DNA of 64,000 bases from JAMLHH01 sp964653095 (GTDB lineage Bacteria > Bacteroidota > Bacteroidia > Chitinophagales > JADIYW01). Numbering within the stretch: position 1 is the stretch's first letter; every line of letters starts with the position of its first letter. Shown piece by piece: positions 17,441-25,216 of this stretch. Below the pieces are notes generated by a model. That model had not been told where the DNA came from and did no database searches. It saw only the letters and a list, made by a program, of their open reading frames with translations. Location of the stretch: NCBI GenBank assembly GCA_964653095.1, contig CAZZEH010000015.1, positions 1 to 64,000 of the forward strand. The letters run 5' to 3'. The position numbers and the translations under genes were made by a program.

Positions 17441-18508
17441 TTAGTTATTAAGCCAAATATCGTGAACCAGCTTTTCTAAATGAAGGTATTTGTGAATGCT
17501 CAGATATTCCATCACATTGTCCCAAACATAATCAGGTAAATCTTTGGTCGCATGGTTTTCTATCAGAAGATCTCTGTATGATTCGCTGATTTTTGTAGAT
17601 GCTAATACATATCGGTTGTCTTCGGCATCGTATTCTAAAATGACCTTTCTGTTATTGCTTGATAACGAAGGTAAAAGAATATGGCTTGGGCTTTTTACAT
17701 AAAACTGATAGTTCGTCATAGATAAAAATCCCAATGAGTAGTACGGATATATTTTGTATTCGTATTTGATTTTTATCTGTTCCAGAGCCTGAGTCAGCTC
17801 AAAGAGTTTATGCTTTATGGAATCACCTACTGTCGGGAGCTGAATAACTTCTTCTTTTTGTTTCCATGCATTTGTGGTCCAGTCAAAAAACTCATATTCC
17901 CCCAATCTTAGTTTGTAATCAAACAGAGGATTGTTTTTGATTACATAGCCCGGATAATAATAATCGAAACCGTTTTGAATAGCCCATTTAATTTCGGCAT
18001 ACATGGTATAAATGCCAAGGCTGTATGATTTATATCTTTCGTCAAATACACCTAAGATACTTGCGATTCCTTTTTTTCCTAAATCAAATAAGCTGTAGGC
18101 AATCAGTTCATCTCCGTCATACACATTAATTTCGTATGTGTCAAATAAGTTAACAGGGCTGTCTCCAATTAGCATCTGGGTAAGTGATTTAAACTGAAAA
18201 CCTTTAAATCTTTTTTGATGTGTAATATAAAGCTTATCTTTTATCTCATTGAGCATCATCTTTTGGATCGAAACCTGAAATCTGTTTTCAACTTTACGGG
18301 CTATTTTACGAATGCTTTTGGAAGGATGATATTTTTTGAGATTCAAACGAATGTTTAATACATCGTCCAGTGAGCCGTCAAGACAAATCACCTGAGATTG
18401 AAACATAATATTGGCATTCCTGAAATAGCCTGATTCAAGCAGTCTGTCTAATTTTCTGTGCGACAGTTTATTGATAAATATGTGATTGGCTATACGCGGG
18501 AAATACAT
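17441..18508 (-). CDS. Ate1/Bpt-like aminoacyl-tRNA-protein transferase family (GNAT fold)
   Basis: A 355-residue protein. Residues around 185-215 read SLGIYTMYAEIKWAIQNGF followed by a YYYPGY segment; this matches the C-terminal region of arginyl/leucyl-tRNA-protein transferases (SLGxYxxxxxIxxA...YxYLGY). The N-terminal cysteine cluster of eukaryotic Ate1 is not seen. Such enzymes transfer an amino acid from tRNA to protein N-termini for N-degron decay; related GNAT proteins use other acceptors. The gene is convergent with the polyketide synthase, their stop codons being one base apart. The superfamily is supported; the exact reaction is not. Confidence 0.55.
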   Translation of the reverse strand: MYFPRIANHIFINKLSHRKLDRLLESGYFRNANIMFQSQVICLDGSLDDVLNIRLNLKKYHPSKSIRKIARKVENRFQVSIQKMMLNEIKDKLYITHQKRFKGFQFKSLTQMLIGDSPVNLFDTYEINVYDGDELIAYSLFDLGKKGIASILGVFDERYKSYSLGIYTMYAEIKWAIQNGFDYYYPGYVIKNNPLFDYKLRLGEYEFFDWTTNAWKQKEEVIQLPTVGDSIKHKLFELTQALEQIKIKYEYKIYPYYSLGFLSMTNYQFYVKSPSHILLPSLSSNNRKVILEYDAEDNRYVLASTKISESYRDLLIENHATKDLPDYVWDNVMEYLSIHKYLHLEKLVHDIWLNN

Positions 18509-18591
18509 ATATGCTTGCTATTTGATTCTGAATGTTTTCAAACCACTGATATTACAAAATAAAATACTTACGGACAAAATAAAAATTTTAA

Positions 18592-18638
18592 AATAAGACA
18601 TATTGTCATCATTTTTCTTGCGAATAAGACATATTGTC
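18592..18638. promoter_or_regulatory. Tandem operator-like repeats upstream of hsp20
   Basis: AATAAGACATATTGTC occurs at 18592-18607 and again exactly at 18623-18638, 31 bases apart (three helical turns, so on the same DNA face). Each copy contains the palindrome GACA-N3-TGTC. The pair lies about 120-165 bases before the hsp20 ATG. A dimeric regulator binding both copies is a natural reading; its identity is unknown. Confidence 0.5.
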
Positions 18639-18756
18639 GTAGATTATTCTGGACGGATGTCTTTTTTTCTTAGAATTTAATTAGAAATCCGTGTGGAATA
18701 GCATTTGACCATTAGAAAGTAAAAACAAATAATTATTCACATAAAAACTTAAGATT

Positions 18757-19194
18757 ATGACACTAGTAAGAAAAAGATTCGGACGTAATGCATTTCCAGT
18801 ACTCTTTGACGATGCATTTTTCAAAGATTTTTTTGATGTTTCGCCAAGAACATCTGCCAATGTACCGGCAGTGAATGTCAAGGAAAACGAAAAAGAGTTT
18901 AATGTAGAGCTTGCTGCACCGGGATTGAGTAAGGAGGACTTCAACATTTCTGTTGAAAATAATATCCTGACAATCTCCAGTGAGCAGAAAAGCGAAAAAT
19001 CTGAAACTGATGAAGAAGGGAAATACACAAGAAGAGAGTTTAGCTACTCTTCATTTTCCAAGAGCTTCAGTTTAGATGAAAGCCATGTGGACGTTGAAAA
19101 CATTAAAGCAAGTTACGATGCTGGTGTTCTGAAACTCAGTATTCCTAAAACAGTGGAGTCTGAGAAAGTAAAGAAGTCCATTACAATTGAATAA
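18757..19194 (+). CDS. Small heat shock protein, Hsp20/alpha-crystallin family
   Basis: A 145-residue protein with an alpha-crystallin domain (about 35-135): the NVPAVNVKENEKEFNVELAAPG strand region and the family's GVLKLSIPK near the end. The N-terminus (TLVRKR...PVLFDDAFFKDFF) is the usual hydrophobic oligomerisation arm. It acts as an ATP-independent holdase chaperone. The gene is single, has a strong terminator directly after it, and carries a pair of operator-like repeats upstream that suggest stress control. Confidence 0.93.
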   Translation: MTLVRKRFGRNAFPVLFDDAFFKDFFDVSPRTSANVPAVNVKENEKEFNVELAAPGLSKEDFNISVENNILTISSEQKSEKSETDEEGKYTRREFSYSSFSKSFSLDESHVDVENIKASYDAGVLKLSIPKTVESEKVKKSITIE

Positions 19195-19216
19195 AAAATG
19201 AGCATTGGCAAACAGA

Positions 19217-19246
19217 GGGTGTGATAAATAATATCACGCCCTTTTT
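19217..19246 (+). terminator. Intrinsic terminator after hsp20
   Basis: GGGTGTGAT (19217-19225) pairs with ATCACGCCC (19233-19241), with one G-U wobble, around a 7-base loop, and is followed by TTTTTATTT. It sits between convergent hsp20 and the deiminase gene and may serve both. Confidence 0.85.
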
Positions 19247-19258
19247 ATTTATTAAAAC

Positions 19259-20275
19259 TCAGATAACTTCGAGAGGATATTGCATGGTGACACAGTGTAG
19301 TGATCCGTGCTGCAGAATTAATGGAAAACAGTTTATCCCAATGACCTTTCTGTCCGGAAAAATTTTAGCGAGAGTATCAAATGCCTCATTATCCTGTGCA
19401 ACCCCATAAACAGGCACAAGAACTGCTTCGTTAATAATTACGAAATTGGCATAGGTTGCAGGCAGTCTGTTACCGTCGTTATCATAGCAGGCATCCGGGA
19501 GAGGAAGCGGAACTAAATGATAAGGCTCACCTTTTAAATTTTTAAATTCTTTCAGTTCTTTTTCCATCGCTTGCAGAGATTCATAATGAATATCGTTTGG
19601 ATTATCACATTTGACATAAGCAATTGTTTTGGAATTGCAGAATCTTGCCAGAGTATCAATATGTGAGTCGGTATCATCCCCTTCCAAATAACCATTTTTT
19701 AGCCAAAGAACTTTTTTGGCTCCGAACAAAGCCTTAAAGCTTTCTTCTATATCATCCTGACTGAGATGCGGATTTCTGTTGGGCGAAAGCTGACAGGTCT
19801 CAGTCGTCATAATGACTCCATTTCCATCACTTTCTATTCCGCCGCCCTCTAATACCATCCCGACTTTGTACAGAGCGTGTGTTTTAAAAAATCTTTTTTC
19901 AAAAAGTTTGTGAGTAATCAGGTTGTCCTTATCGGAAGCAAATTTTAATCCCCATCCGTTGAAGATAAAATCCAAAATAACCGGATCCCCGTTTTCTTCT
20001 ACTGTAATACCTCCGTGATCCCGCGCCCATGTATCATTTGAATCAATTTCTGCAAAAACCAATTGCGATTCAGGAATATGTTTCAAATGTTTTTCAACTT
20101 CTTCTTTATTATGGCAGACAATGAGAACTTTTTGAAAGTTACTGATGGTTTCTGCAATTTCTGTGAAACACGGAATAACTTTATCTAAATGGGGTGCCCA
20201 ATCAGAATTCTGATGCGGGAAAGTAAGTTGTATTGCACTTTGAGGTTCCCATTCGGCAGGCAATCTGTAAGCCAT
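19259..20275 (-). CDS. aguA: Agmatine deiminase / peptidyl-arginine deiminase family protein
   Basis: A 338-residue enzyme when started at the ATG at 20275; an upstream TTG at 20302 is less likely. Family hallmarks are WARDHGG, EGGGIESDG, DTDSHID and the C-terminal HGSLHC whose Cys is the nucleophile. The family hydrolyses agmatine to N-carbamoylputrescine and ammonia, feeding putrescine synthesis; relatives act on peptidyl-arginine. No signal peptide is present, which favours the cytosolic agmatine enzyme. No other polyamine gene is nearby. Confidence 0.85.
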   Translation of the reverse strand: MAYRLPAEWEPQSAIQLTFPHQNSDWAPHLDKVIPCFTEIAETISNFQKVLIVCHNKEEVEKHLKHIPESQLVFAEIDSNDTWARDHGGITVEENGDPVILDFIFNGWGLKFASDKDNLITHKLFEKRFFKTHALYKVGMVLEGGGIESDGNGVIMTTETCQLSPNRNPHLSQDDIEESFKALFGAKKVLWLKNGYLEGDDTDSHIDTLARFCNSKTIAYVKCDNPNDIHYESLQAMEKELKEFKNLKGEPYHLVPLPLPDACYDNDGNRLPATYANFVIINEAVLVPVYGVAQDNEAFDTLAKIFPDRKVIGINCFPLILQHGSLHCVTMQYPLEVI

Positions 20276-20397
20276 GTCAGTTTTTTGACAAAAATAACCC
20301 AAAAGACGGAATAATATTAAGAGATAGAAATTTGTATATGATTTGAAATAGGTTACTTACTGCATACTTTTTTAAAAATCTGTATCTTGAGCGTGAT

Positions 20398-20871
20398 ATG
20401 AATACAATGAAGTTTTTGCTTTCAATGTTTATAGGAGTGATAGCGCTTTTTACGGTTCAGGCGCAAAAACCGATAAATGTGCTGGATACAATTAAGTATC
20501 AGGGGAATCCTCCGCAATTTTACGGGGGTGAGAAAGTGAAAAAAGAATTTCTTCATCAGAACTTTGTTTATCCTTCAGAGGCAAGAGATGGCGGGATCGA
20601 AGGTGAGGTCATTTTGAGGTTTATTGTTGAAAAAAATGGTGAGCTGACTGAGTTTCAGTTAGTGAAAAATCCGGGTGGCGGATTAGGTGAAGAATTAATG
20701 AGAGTATATAAATTAATGCCTCCCTGGGTTCCCGGAAGCCTTGAGGACAGAATACAGAGAGTACCTGTAACTGAGACATTAAATATTAGACTGAGAGAGT
20801 CAGATAGAGAATCGGTACCGCCCAAAATAGACAGAAAAACTTTGATGAGAATAAACTTTCGCGGGCGTTAA
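20398..20871 (+). CDS. Secreted TonB C-terminal domain protein
   Basis: A 157-residue protein with a signal peptide ending in TVQAQ and a TonB C-terminal domain (YPSEARDGGIEGEVILRFIV, then GGGLGEELMRV and MPPWVPG). Unlike true TonB it has no proline-rich spacer, and the N-terminal hydrophobic stretch looks cleavable rather than an anchor. Such stand-alone domains are common in Bacteroidota; their partner is unknown. It is flanked by unrelated genes. Confidence 0.75.
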   Translation: MNTMKFLLSMFIGVIALFTVQAQKPINVLDTIKYQGNPPQFYGGEKVKKEFLHQNFVYPSEARDGGIEGEVILRFIVEKNGELTEFQLVKNPGGGLGEELMRVYKLMPPWVPGSLEDRIQRVPVTETLNIRLRESDRESVPPKIDRKTLMRINFRGR

Positions 20872-20887
20872 ATTAAAGTGATTGTGT

Positions 20888-21973
20888 TTACAATAGCGCA
20901 TTATAAGCATTGAATGTTTTTTGAGCATCAAATTTTTGATCAATTGTTCTTAAACTGTTCTCAATAATAGGCTCGAAATAAGAAGGTTCTTTCTCCATCA
21001 ATTCAATAATTTTTTCGGCTAATTTTTCCGGATTGGCTGCTGGGACTAAAAAGCCATTTTCCTCATCGACCATATAATCTACAATACCCTCTACTTCACT
21101 TGCAATCACCGGAACTCTTTTGGAGAATGCTTCCAAGACAGTCATTCCTACTGTTTCCCCAAAGGTGGACATCACAAAAAATTGGAATGTAGCGCATAAT
21201 TTTTGAGCCTCATCATATTTTAAATTTCCTGTAAATGTGACAGAGTTTTCAATTTTCAGATGTTTGACAAGTTCATTGCATTCCAGGAAAGTATCGCCAT
21301 CACCAACCAAAAAAAGATGGGTGTCTTTTCTCTTTTTTAAAACTAAGGCAAATGCTCTTATCAGAGACTTTTGATCTTTTTGCATGGAGAATCGTGCAAT
21401 CATCCCTATTCTTCCCTGTACATAATTTCTTTTTTCTGATTTTAGATAAGTGATACCGTTCGGGATAACTGAAAACTTATCTTTGTGTTTCGTATAAAAT
21501 TTATCTCTGTCGGTCAGTTCTTTGTATTGCTGACTATTAAGAACAATTACATTATCTGAAAAGAAAGTCATGATTTTAAGAAATATAAACGCTGACTTTC
21601 GCTTATGAATATTTGCCATGTGATCGACTGTAATCAATCTCGGTCTGTACAGAAAAGTATAAAGGAGGGCTGCAATAAAAATTGAATGATTGTGAATGAT
21701 TAATACATCCGGTTTGACTTTTAGAAAGAATCTGAAAATTTTTATATATCCTTTCCAGTCAAATTTTAATTTTTTAATACTCGAATCATAAGAGACATTG
21801 TTTTTTTTGCAAAACTCCTCATGACCTTTTTCAAGAGGCTCTATTCCGTAAAAAAATAAATGATTATCCCAATACTTAAGGCCGCCATTTTCTAATAGAT
21901 TGAAAACGACTGTGGCGTGTCCGCCTGTCCCGGAATAAAGTGTTTGTACAACTTTTTTCATTTGAAAAGCCAT
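20888..21973 (-). CDS. Glycosyltransferase family 4 protein
   Basis: A 361-residue GT-B enzyme. The N-terminal half begins KKVVQTLYSGTGGHA, a donor/acceptor loop start typical of GT4, and the C-terminal half has GRIGMIARFSMQKDQKSL, LVGDG, FTG and the EAFSKRVPVIASEVEG signature with the E-x7-E motif. It probably transfers a sugar from an NDP-sugar to a surface glycan. ATGs at 21973 and 21961 are both possible. It stands apart from the glycan cluster at 49.7-59.4 kb, and its product is unknown. Confidence 0.85.
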   Translation of the reverse strand: MAFQMKKVVQTLYSGTGGHATVVFNLLENGGLKYWDNHLFFYGIEPLEKGHEEFCKKNNVSYDSSIKKLKFDWKGYIKIFRFFLKVKPDVLIIHNHSIFIAALLYTFLYRPRLITVDHMANIHKRKSAFIFLKIMTFFSDNVIVLNSQQYKELTDRDKFYTKHKDKFSVIPNGITYLKSEKRNYVQGRIGMIARFSMQKDQKSLIRAFALVLKKRKDTHLFLVGDGDTFLECNELVKHLKIENSVTFTGNLKYDEAQKLCATFQFFVMSTFGETVGMTVLEAFSKRVPVIASEVEGIVDYMVDEENGFLVPAANPEKLAEKIIELMEKEPSYFEPIIENSLRTIDQKFDAQKTFNAYNALL

Positions 21974-22019
21974 AAATTTAGCAAATTGAATTATCTATAA
22001 AATATTATTGGAATAAAAG

Positions 22020-22472
22020 ATGCGAATCGTATTGCAAAGAGTAACCCGGGCTCAGGTTATCTCAGACGGAATACTGACCGGAAAAATCGGACAGGGATTA
22101 TTGATTCTTATTGGTATTGAGCAGGGAGACACAGATAGTGACATTCACTGGTTAGTTAAAAAAGTAACTCAAATGAGAATTTTTTCTGACAGTGAAGGTA
22201 AAATGAATCTTTCTGTAAAAGATATTAGTGGGAATATCCTGGCAGTCAGTCAGTTTACTCTCTATGCCTCCACCAAAAAGGGGAACAGACCCGGATTTAC
22301 CAATGCGGCTCCTCCTTCAATTGCGATACCACTCTATGAAAAATTTATAGAGGAATTAAAAAACACAGGATTTGAGGAGGTTCAAACCGGAGTTTTTGGT
22401 GCGGATATGCAAATTGAACTCGTCAATGACGGACCGGTCACTATTATACTGGACTCCAAAAATCCGGAATAG
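22020..22472 (+). CDS. dtd: D-aminoacyl-tRNA deacylase
   Basis: A 150-residue protein matching Dtd along its whole length: MRIVLQRVTRAQV at the start, the SQFTLYA catalytic motif, KGNRPGFTNAAPP (the family's NxGP region, with a variant residue), and a closing NDGPVTIIL. It removes D-amino acids and glycine mischarged on tRNA. The gene lies alone between an oppositely oriented glycosyltransferase and glyA. Confidence 0.95.
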   Translation: MRIVLQRVTRAQVISDGILTGKIGQGLLILIGIEQGDTDSDIHWLVKKVTQMRIFSDSEGKMNLSVKDISGNILAVSQFTLYASTKKGNRPGFTNAAPPSIAIPLYEKFIEELKNTGFEEVQTGVFGADMQIELVNDGPVTIILDSKNPE

Positions 22473-22491
22473 TTTTACCCGCGTCTAAAAT

Positions 22492-23769
22492 TTAATTGGA
22501 CTGATAAAGAGGAAACTTCTGCATTTTTGCATAAACCTTATTCCTGATATCCCGGATTACAGAATCGTTGTCCGGTTGCATGAGAACAGTGTCTATCCAT
22601 TCGGTTATTTCTACACAGTCTTCTTCTTTAAAGCCTCTCGTAGTGATTGCAGGCGTACCGATACGAATTCCTGATGTCACAAACGGTGAACGCGTGTCAA
22701 AAGGCACCATGTTTTTATTAATGGTAATTTCTGCAAGTCCTAAAACTCTTTCTGCTTCTTTTCCGGTAATATTTTTGTTCCTCAGGTCAATTAACATCAG
22801 GTGATTCTCTGTTCCGCCGGAAATAATATGATATCCTTTGGAAATAAAAGTTTGAGCCATAGCCTGAGCATTCGATATAACCTGAGTGACATAGTCGTCA
22901 AATTCTTCAGTCAGGGCTTCATTAAATGCTACGGCTTTAGCAGCTATTACATGTTCTAACGGACCTCCCTGCATACCCGGGAAAACTCCGGAATTTAAAA
23001 TTTGCGACATCATTTTCAGATTGCCTTTAGTCGTTTTTTCACCCATAGGATTTTCAAAATCTTTTCCCATGACAATGACACCTCCACGCGGTCCTCTGAG
23101 TGTTTTGTGCGTGGTGGAAGTGACGATATGGCAATGAGGTATTGGATCGTTAAGTTTCCCCTTTGCAATCAAAGCAGCCGGATGCGCAATATCTGCCATA
23201 AGCAAGGCTCCTACGCTGTCTGCAATCTCTCTGAATCTTTTATAGTCCCAGTCTCTTGAATATGCTGATGCTCCGCAGATAATCAGTTTGGGCTGATGCT
23301 GTTTGGCGAGTGCTTCGACTTTGTCCATATTGATAATGCCGGTATCCTGCTCAACTCCGTAAAAAACCGGATTATACACTTTGCCCGAAAAGTTGACAGT
23401 CGAACCATGAGTTAAATGCCCGCCATGAGACAGGTCAAATCCCAAAATTGTATCACCTGGATTTAAAACAGCTAAAAAGACTGCCGAATTAGCCTGAGCT
23501 CCTGAGTGAGGTTGCACGTTGGCATATTCAGCTCCAAAGAGTGTGCAAAGCCGGTCAATTGCCAATTGTTCTATTTCATCCACAAATTCACAGCCGCCGT
23601 AATATCTTTTTCCGGGATAACCTTCGGCATATTTGTTGGTCAGACAACTGCCCATCGCCTCCATCACCTGAAGGCTGGTGAAGTTTTCTGAGGCAATTAG
23701 CTCAATTCCGTTGCGCTGTCTTTCAAGCTCTTTTTGTATCAGATTAAAAATCTTTGTATCTCTTTGCAT
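22492..23769 (-). CDS. glyA: Serine hydroxymethyltransferase
   Basis: A 425-residue enzyme from the ATG at 23769 (MQRDTKIFNLI); an upstream TTG at 23799 is unlikely. Family motifs include ELIASENF, NKYAEGYPGKRYYGG, HGGHLTHG, DIAHPA and the PLP-lysine site STTHKTLRGPRGG. It converts serine and tetrahydrofolate to glycine and methylene-THF and supplies one-carbon units. It is single and divergent from the nucleotidyltransferase at 23874, with about 100 bases between them for promoters. Confidence 0.97.
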   Translation of the reverse strand: MQRDTKIFNLIQKELERQRNGIELIASENFTSLQVMEAMGSCLTNKYAEGYPGKRYYGGCEFVDEIEQLAIDRLCTLFGAEYANVQPHSGAQANSAVFLAVLNPGDTILGFDLSHGGHLTHGSTVNFSGKVYNPVFYGVEQDTGIINMDKVEALAKQHQPKLIICGASAYSRDWDYKRFREIADSVGALLMADIAHPAALIAKGKLNDPIPHCHIVTSTTHKTLRGPRGGVIVMGKDFENPMGEKTTKGNLKMMSQILNSGVFPGMQGGPLEHVIAAKAVAFNEALTEEFDDYVTQVISNAQAMAQTFISKGYHIISGGTENHLMLIDLRNKNITGKEAERVLGLAEITINKNMVPFDTRSPFVTSGIRIGTPAITTRGFKEEDCVEITEWIDTVLMQPDNDSVIRDIRNKVYAKMQKFPLYQSN

Positions 23770-23873
23770 ACTTTTGAATAATGTCGTACAAAGATACAAT
23801 TTATAGACTTTTGTATCTCTTAATAAGCAGATTTAGCCGCAATCTTTTATTTTAGTCATTCAAACTTTGTGAT

Positions 23874-24863
23874 ATGATTGCAATTATACCCGTAGCCGGT
23901 GCCGGGACCCGACTCCGCCCTCATGCCTATACTCAGCATAAATCTCTTATTCCCATTGCCGGAAAACCTCTGATTGGATATATAATTGATCAGCTGATGA
24001 ATGCCGGAGTGGATGATTTTGTGTTTGTGATTGGATATCTTGGTGAAAAGATTAGAGAGTATATTGACTTTGCGTATAAAGACATCCGGAAGTCTTATGT
24101 GGTACAAACAATTAGAGAGGGTGTAGGACATGCTGTGTGGTTAGCCAATCAGGTGATTGAACAGGACAAAGAAGCTATTGTGATGCTTGGCGATACTCTT
24201 ATTGATATCGACATACGCAAGGTTATGGAATCTCCTCATTCTGTGTTGGGGGTCAAAAAAGTAGCAGATCCGAGATTATTTGGAGTGGCAGAATTTGGGG
24301 AAGATAGTATCATTACAAGCCTGTCCGAGAAGCCCAAAATTCCCATGTCCAATATGGCTCTGGTCGGATTGTATATGGTAAAAAGCTATAAAAAACTGTA
24401 TCAGGCTCTTGGATATAACATTCAAAATGACATTCGCACGCATAATGAGTTTTTCTTAACGGATGGGTTGCAGCGTATGATTGAACTTGGGGAAGTATTT
24501 AGAGCCGAAAAAATTGAAAACTGGTATGATTGTGGTCAAAAGGAGGTGTTACTGGCAACGAATAAAATGTTATTGAAAAAATCTGCCGGTAAAATTAAAC
24601 CGCACAATCATAAAAACTCTGTCATTATAGAGCCGGTATTTATTGGGGAGAACGTATCCATCAAAGATTGTGTGATAGGACCAAATGTCACGATAGGAAA
24701 TCAGGCTGTATTAGAATATGCTATCTTAAGAGATTGTATTGTTGGGAATCACACACACATCAGGGATGTAGCCTTACATCATTCTTTGATAGGAGGAGAT
24801 TCTAAAATTTATGGAACCAAACACAGTTTAAGTGTAACGGACAATACTGAATTGGAACTGTAA
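23874..24863 (+). CDS. Sugar-phosphate nucleotidyltransferase with left-handed beta-helix domain
   Basis: A 329-residue protein. The N-terminal Rossmann-like nucleotidyltransferase domain starts IIPVAGAGTRLRP and has HKSLIPIAGKP, with a metal site near LGDTLIDID. The C-terminal quarter contains hexapeptide turns (IGENVSIKDCVIGPNVTIG) of a left-handed beta helix. This resembles glucose-1-phosphate thymidylyltransferases of the long type or a GlmU-like enzyme without a proven acetyltransferase. It activates a sugar 1-phosphate for glycan synthesis; the exact sugar and nucleotide cannot be read. Confidence 0.85.
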   Translation: MIAIIPVAGAGTRLRPHAYTQHKSLIPIAGKPLIGYIIDQLMNAGVDDFVFVIGYLGEKIREYIDFAYKDIRKSYVVQTIREGVGHAVWLANQVIEQDKEAIVMLGDTLIDIDIRKVMESPHSVLGVKKVADPRLFGVAEFGEDSIITSLSEKPKIPMSNMALVGLYMVKSYKKLYQALGYNIQNDIRTHNEFFLTDGLQRMIELGEVFRAEKIENWYDCGQKEVLLATNKMLLKKSAGKIKPHNHKNSVIIEPVFIGENVSIKDCVIGPNVTIGNQAVLEYAILRDCIVGNHTHIRDVALHHSLIGGDSKIYGTKHSLSVTDNTELEL

Positions 24864-24867
24864 TTTT

Positions 24868-24909
24868 AAACAGCTTTTTTCCAGTTTTATTCATGGACAA
24901 AAGCTGTTT
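24868..24909. terminator. Stem-loop between convergent genes
   Basis: AAACAGCTTTT (24868-24878) pairs perfectly with AAAAGCTGTTT (24899-24909) across a 20-base loop. The symmetrical A/T-ended stem between convergent genes suggests a bidirectional terminator, though the loop is longer than usual. Confidence 0.5.
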
Positions 24910-24920
24910 AAGTCTGCATT

Positions 24921-25178
24921 TTATACACCCAAAAGTCTGTCCACCAGTTCTATATACATTTCCATGGCCTGGTCAGAAGAAGTGCCTGCAAGGTCTTTCC
25001 ATGTTTTCCATTTGAACTGTTCTTTAATGTCAAACATCCCCGGCTTTTTAGTATTGTTATCCCCTTCTTTTGCCTGTTTGAAAAGAGCATACAATTGGAG
25101 TAAGTCTTCATTGGATGGTCTGGTCGTGAGGGTTTTAACTCTGACCTGAGCGTCTTCAAATTTTTCTTCAAGTGTCAT
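24921..25178 (-). CDS. Acyl-CoA-binding protein
   Basis: An 85-residue, four-helix ACBP-family protein: FEDAQVRVKTL at the start, the LLQLYALFKQAKEGD core with the ligand-binding Tyr/Lys pair, and WKTWKDLAGTSSDQAMEMYIELV at the end. It binds long-chain acyl-CoA and buffers or delivers it to lipid enzymes. ACBPs are uncommon in most bacteria but frequent in Bacteroidota. There is no operon partner. Confidence 0.9.
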   Translation of the reverse strand: MTLEEKFEDAQVRVKTLTTRPSNEDLLQLYALFKQAKEGDNNTKKPGMFDIKEQFKWKTWKDLAGTSSDQAMEMYIELVDRLLGV

Positions 25179-25216
25179 AAAGTGATTTTTAATAGTTTTA
25201 ACATTAAATTTGACCT

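Noticed and set aside
18757..19028. Minus-strand frame of 115 codons (18681-19028) over hsp20
   Set aside because: It is antisense to a clear alpha-crystallin gene and low in complexity, typical of a shadow frame.
19259..20302. Upstream TTG start at 20302 for the deiminase
   Set aside because: It adds nine residues with no family conservation; the ATG at 20275 begins the conserved MAYRLPAEWEPQ start.
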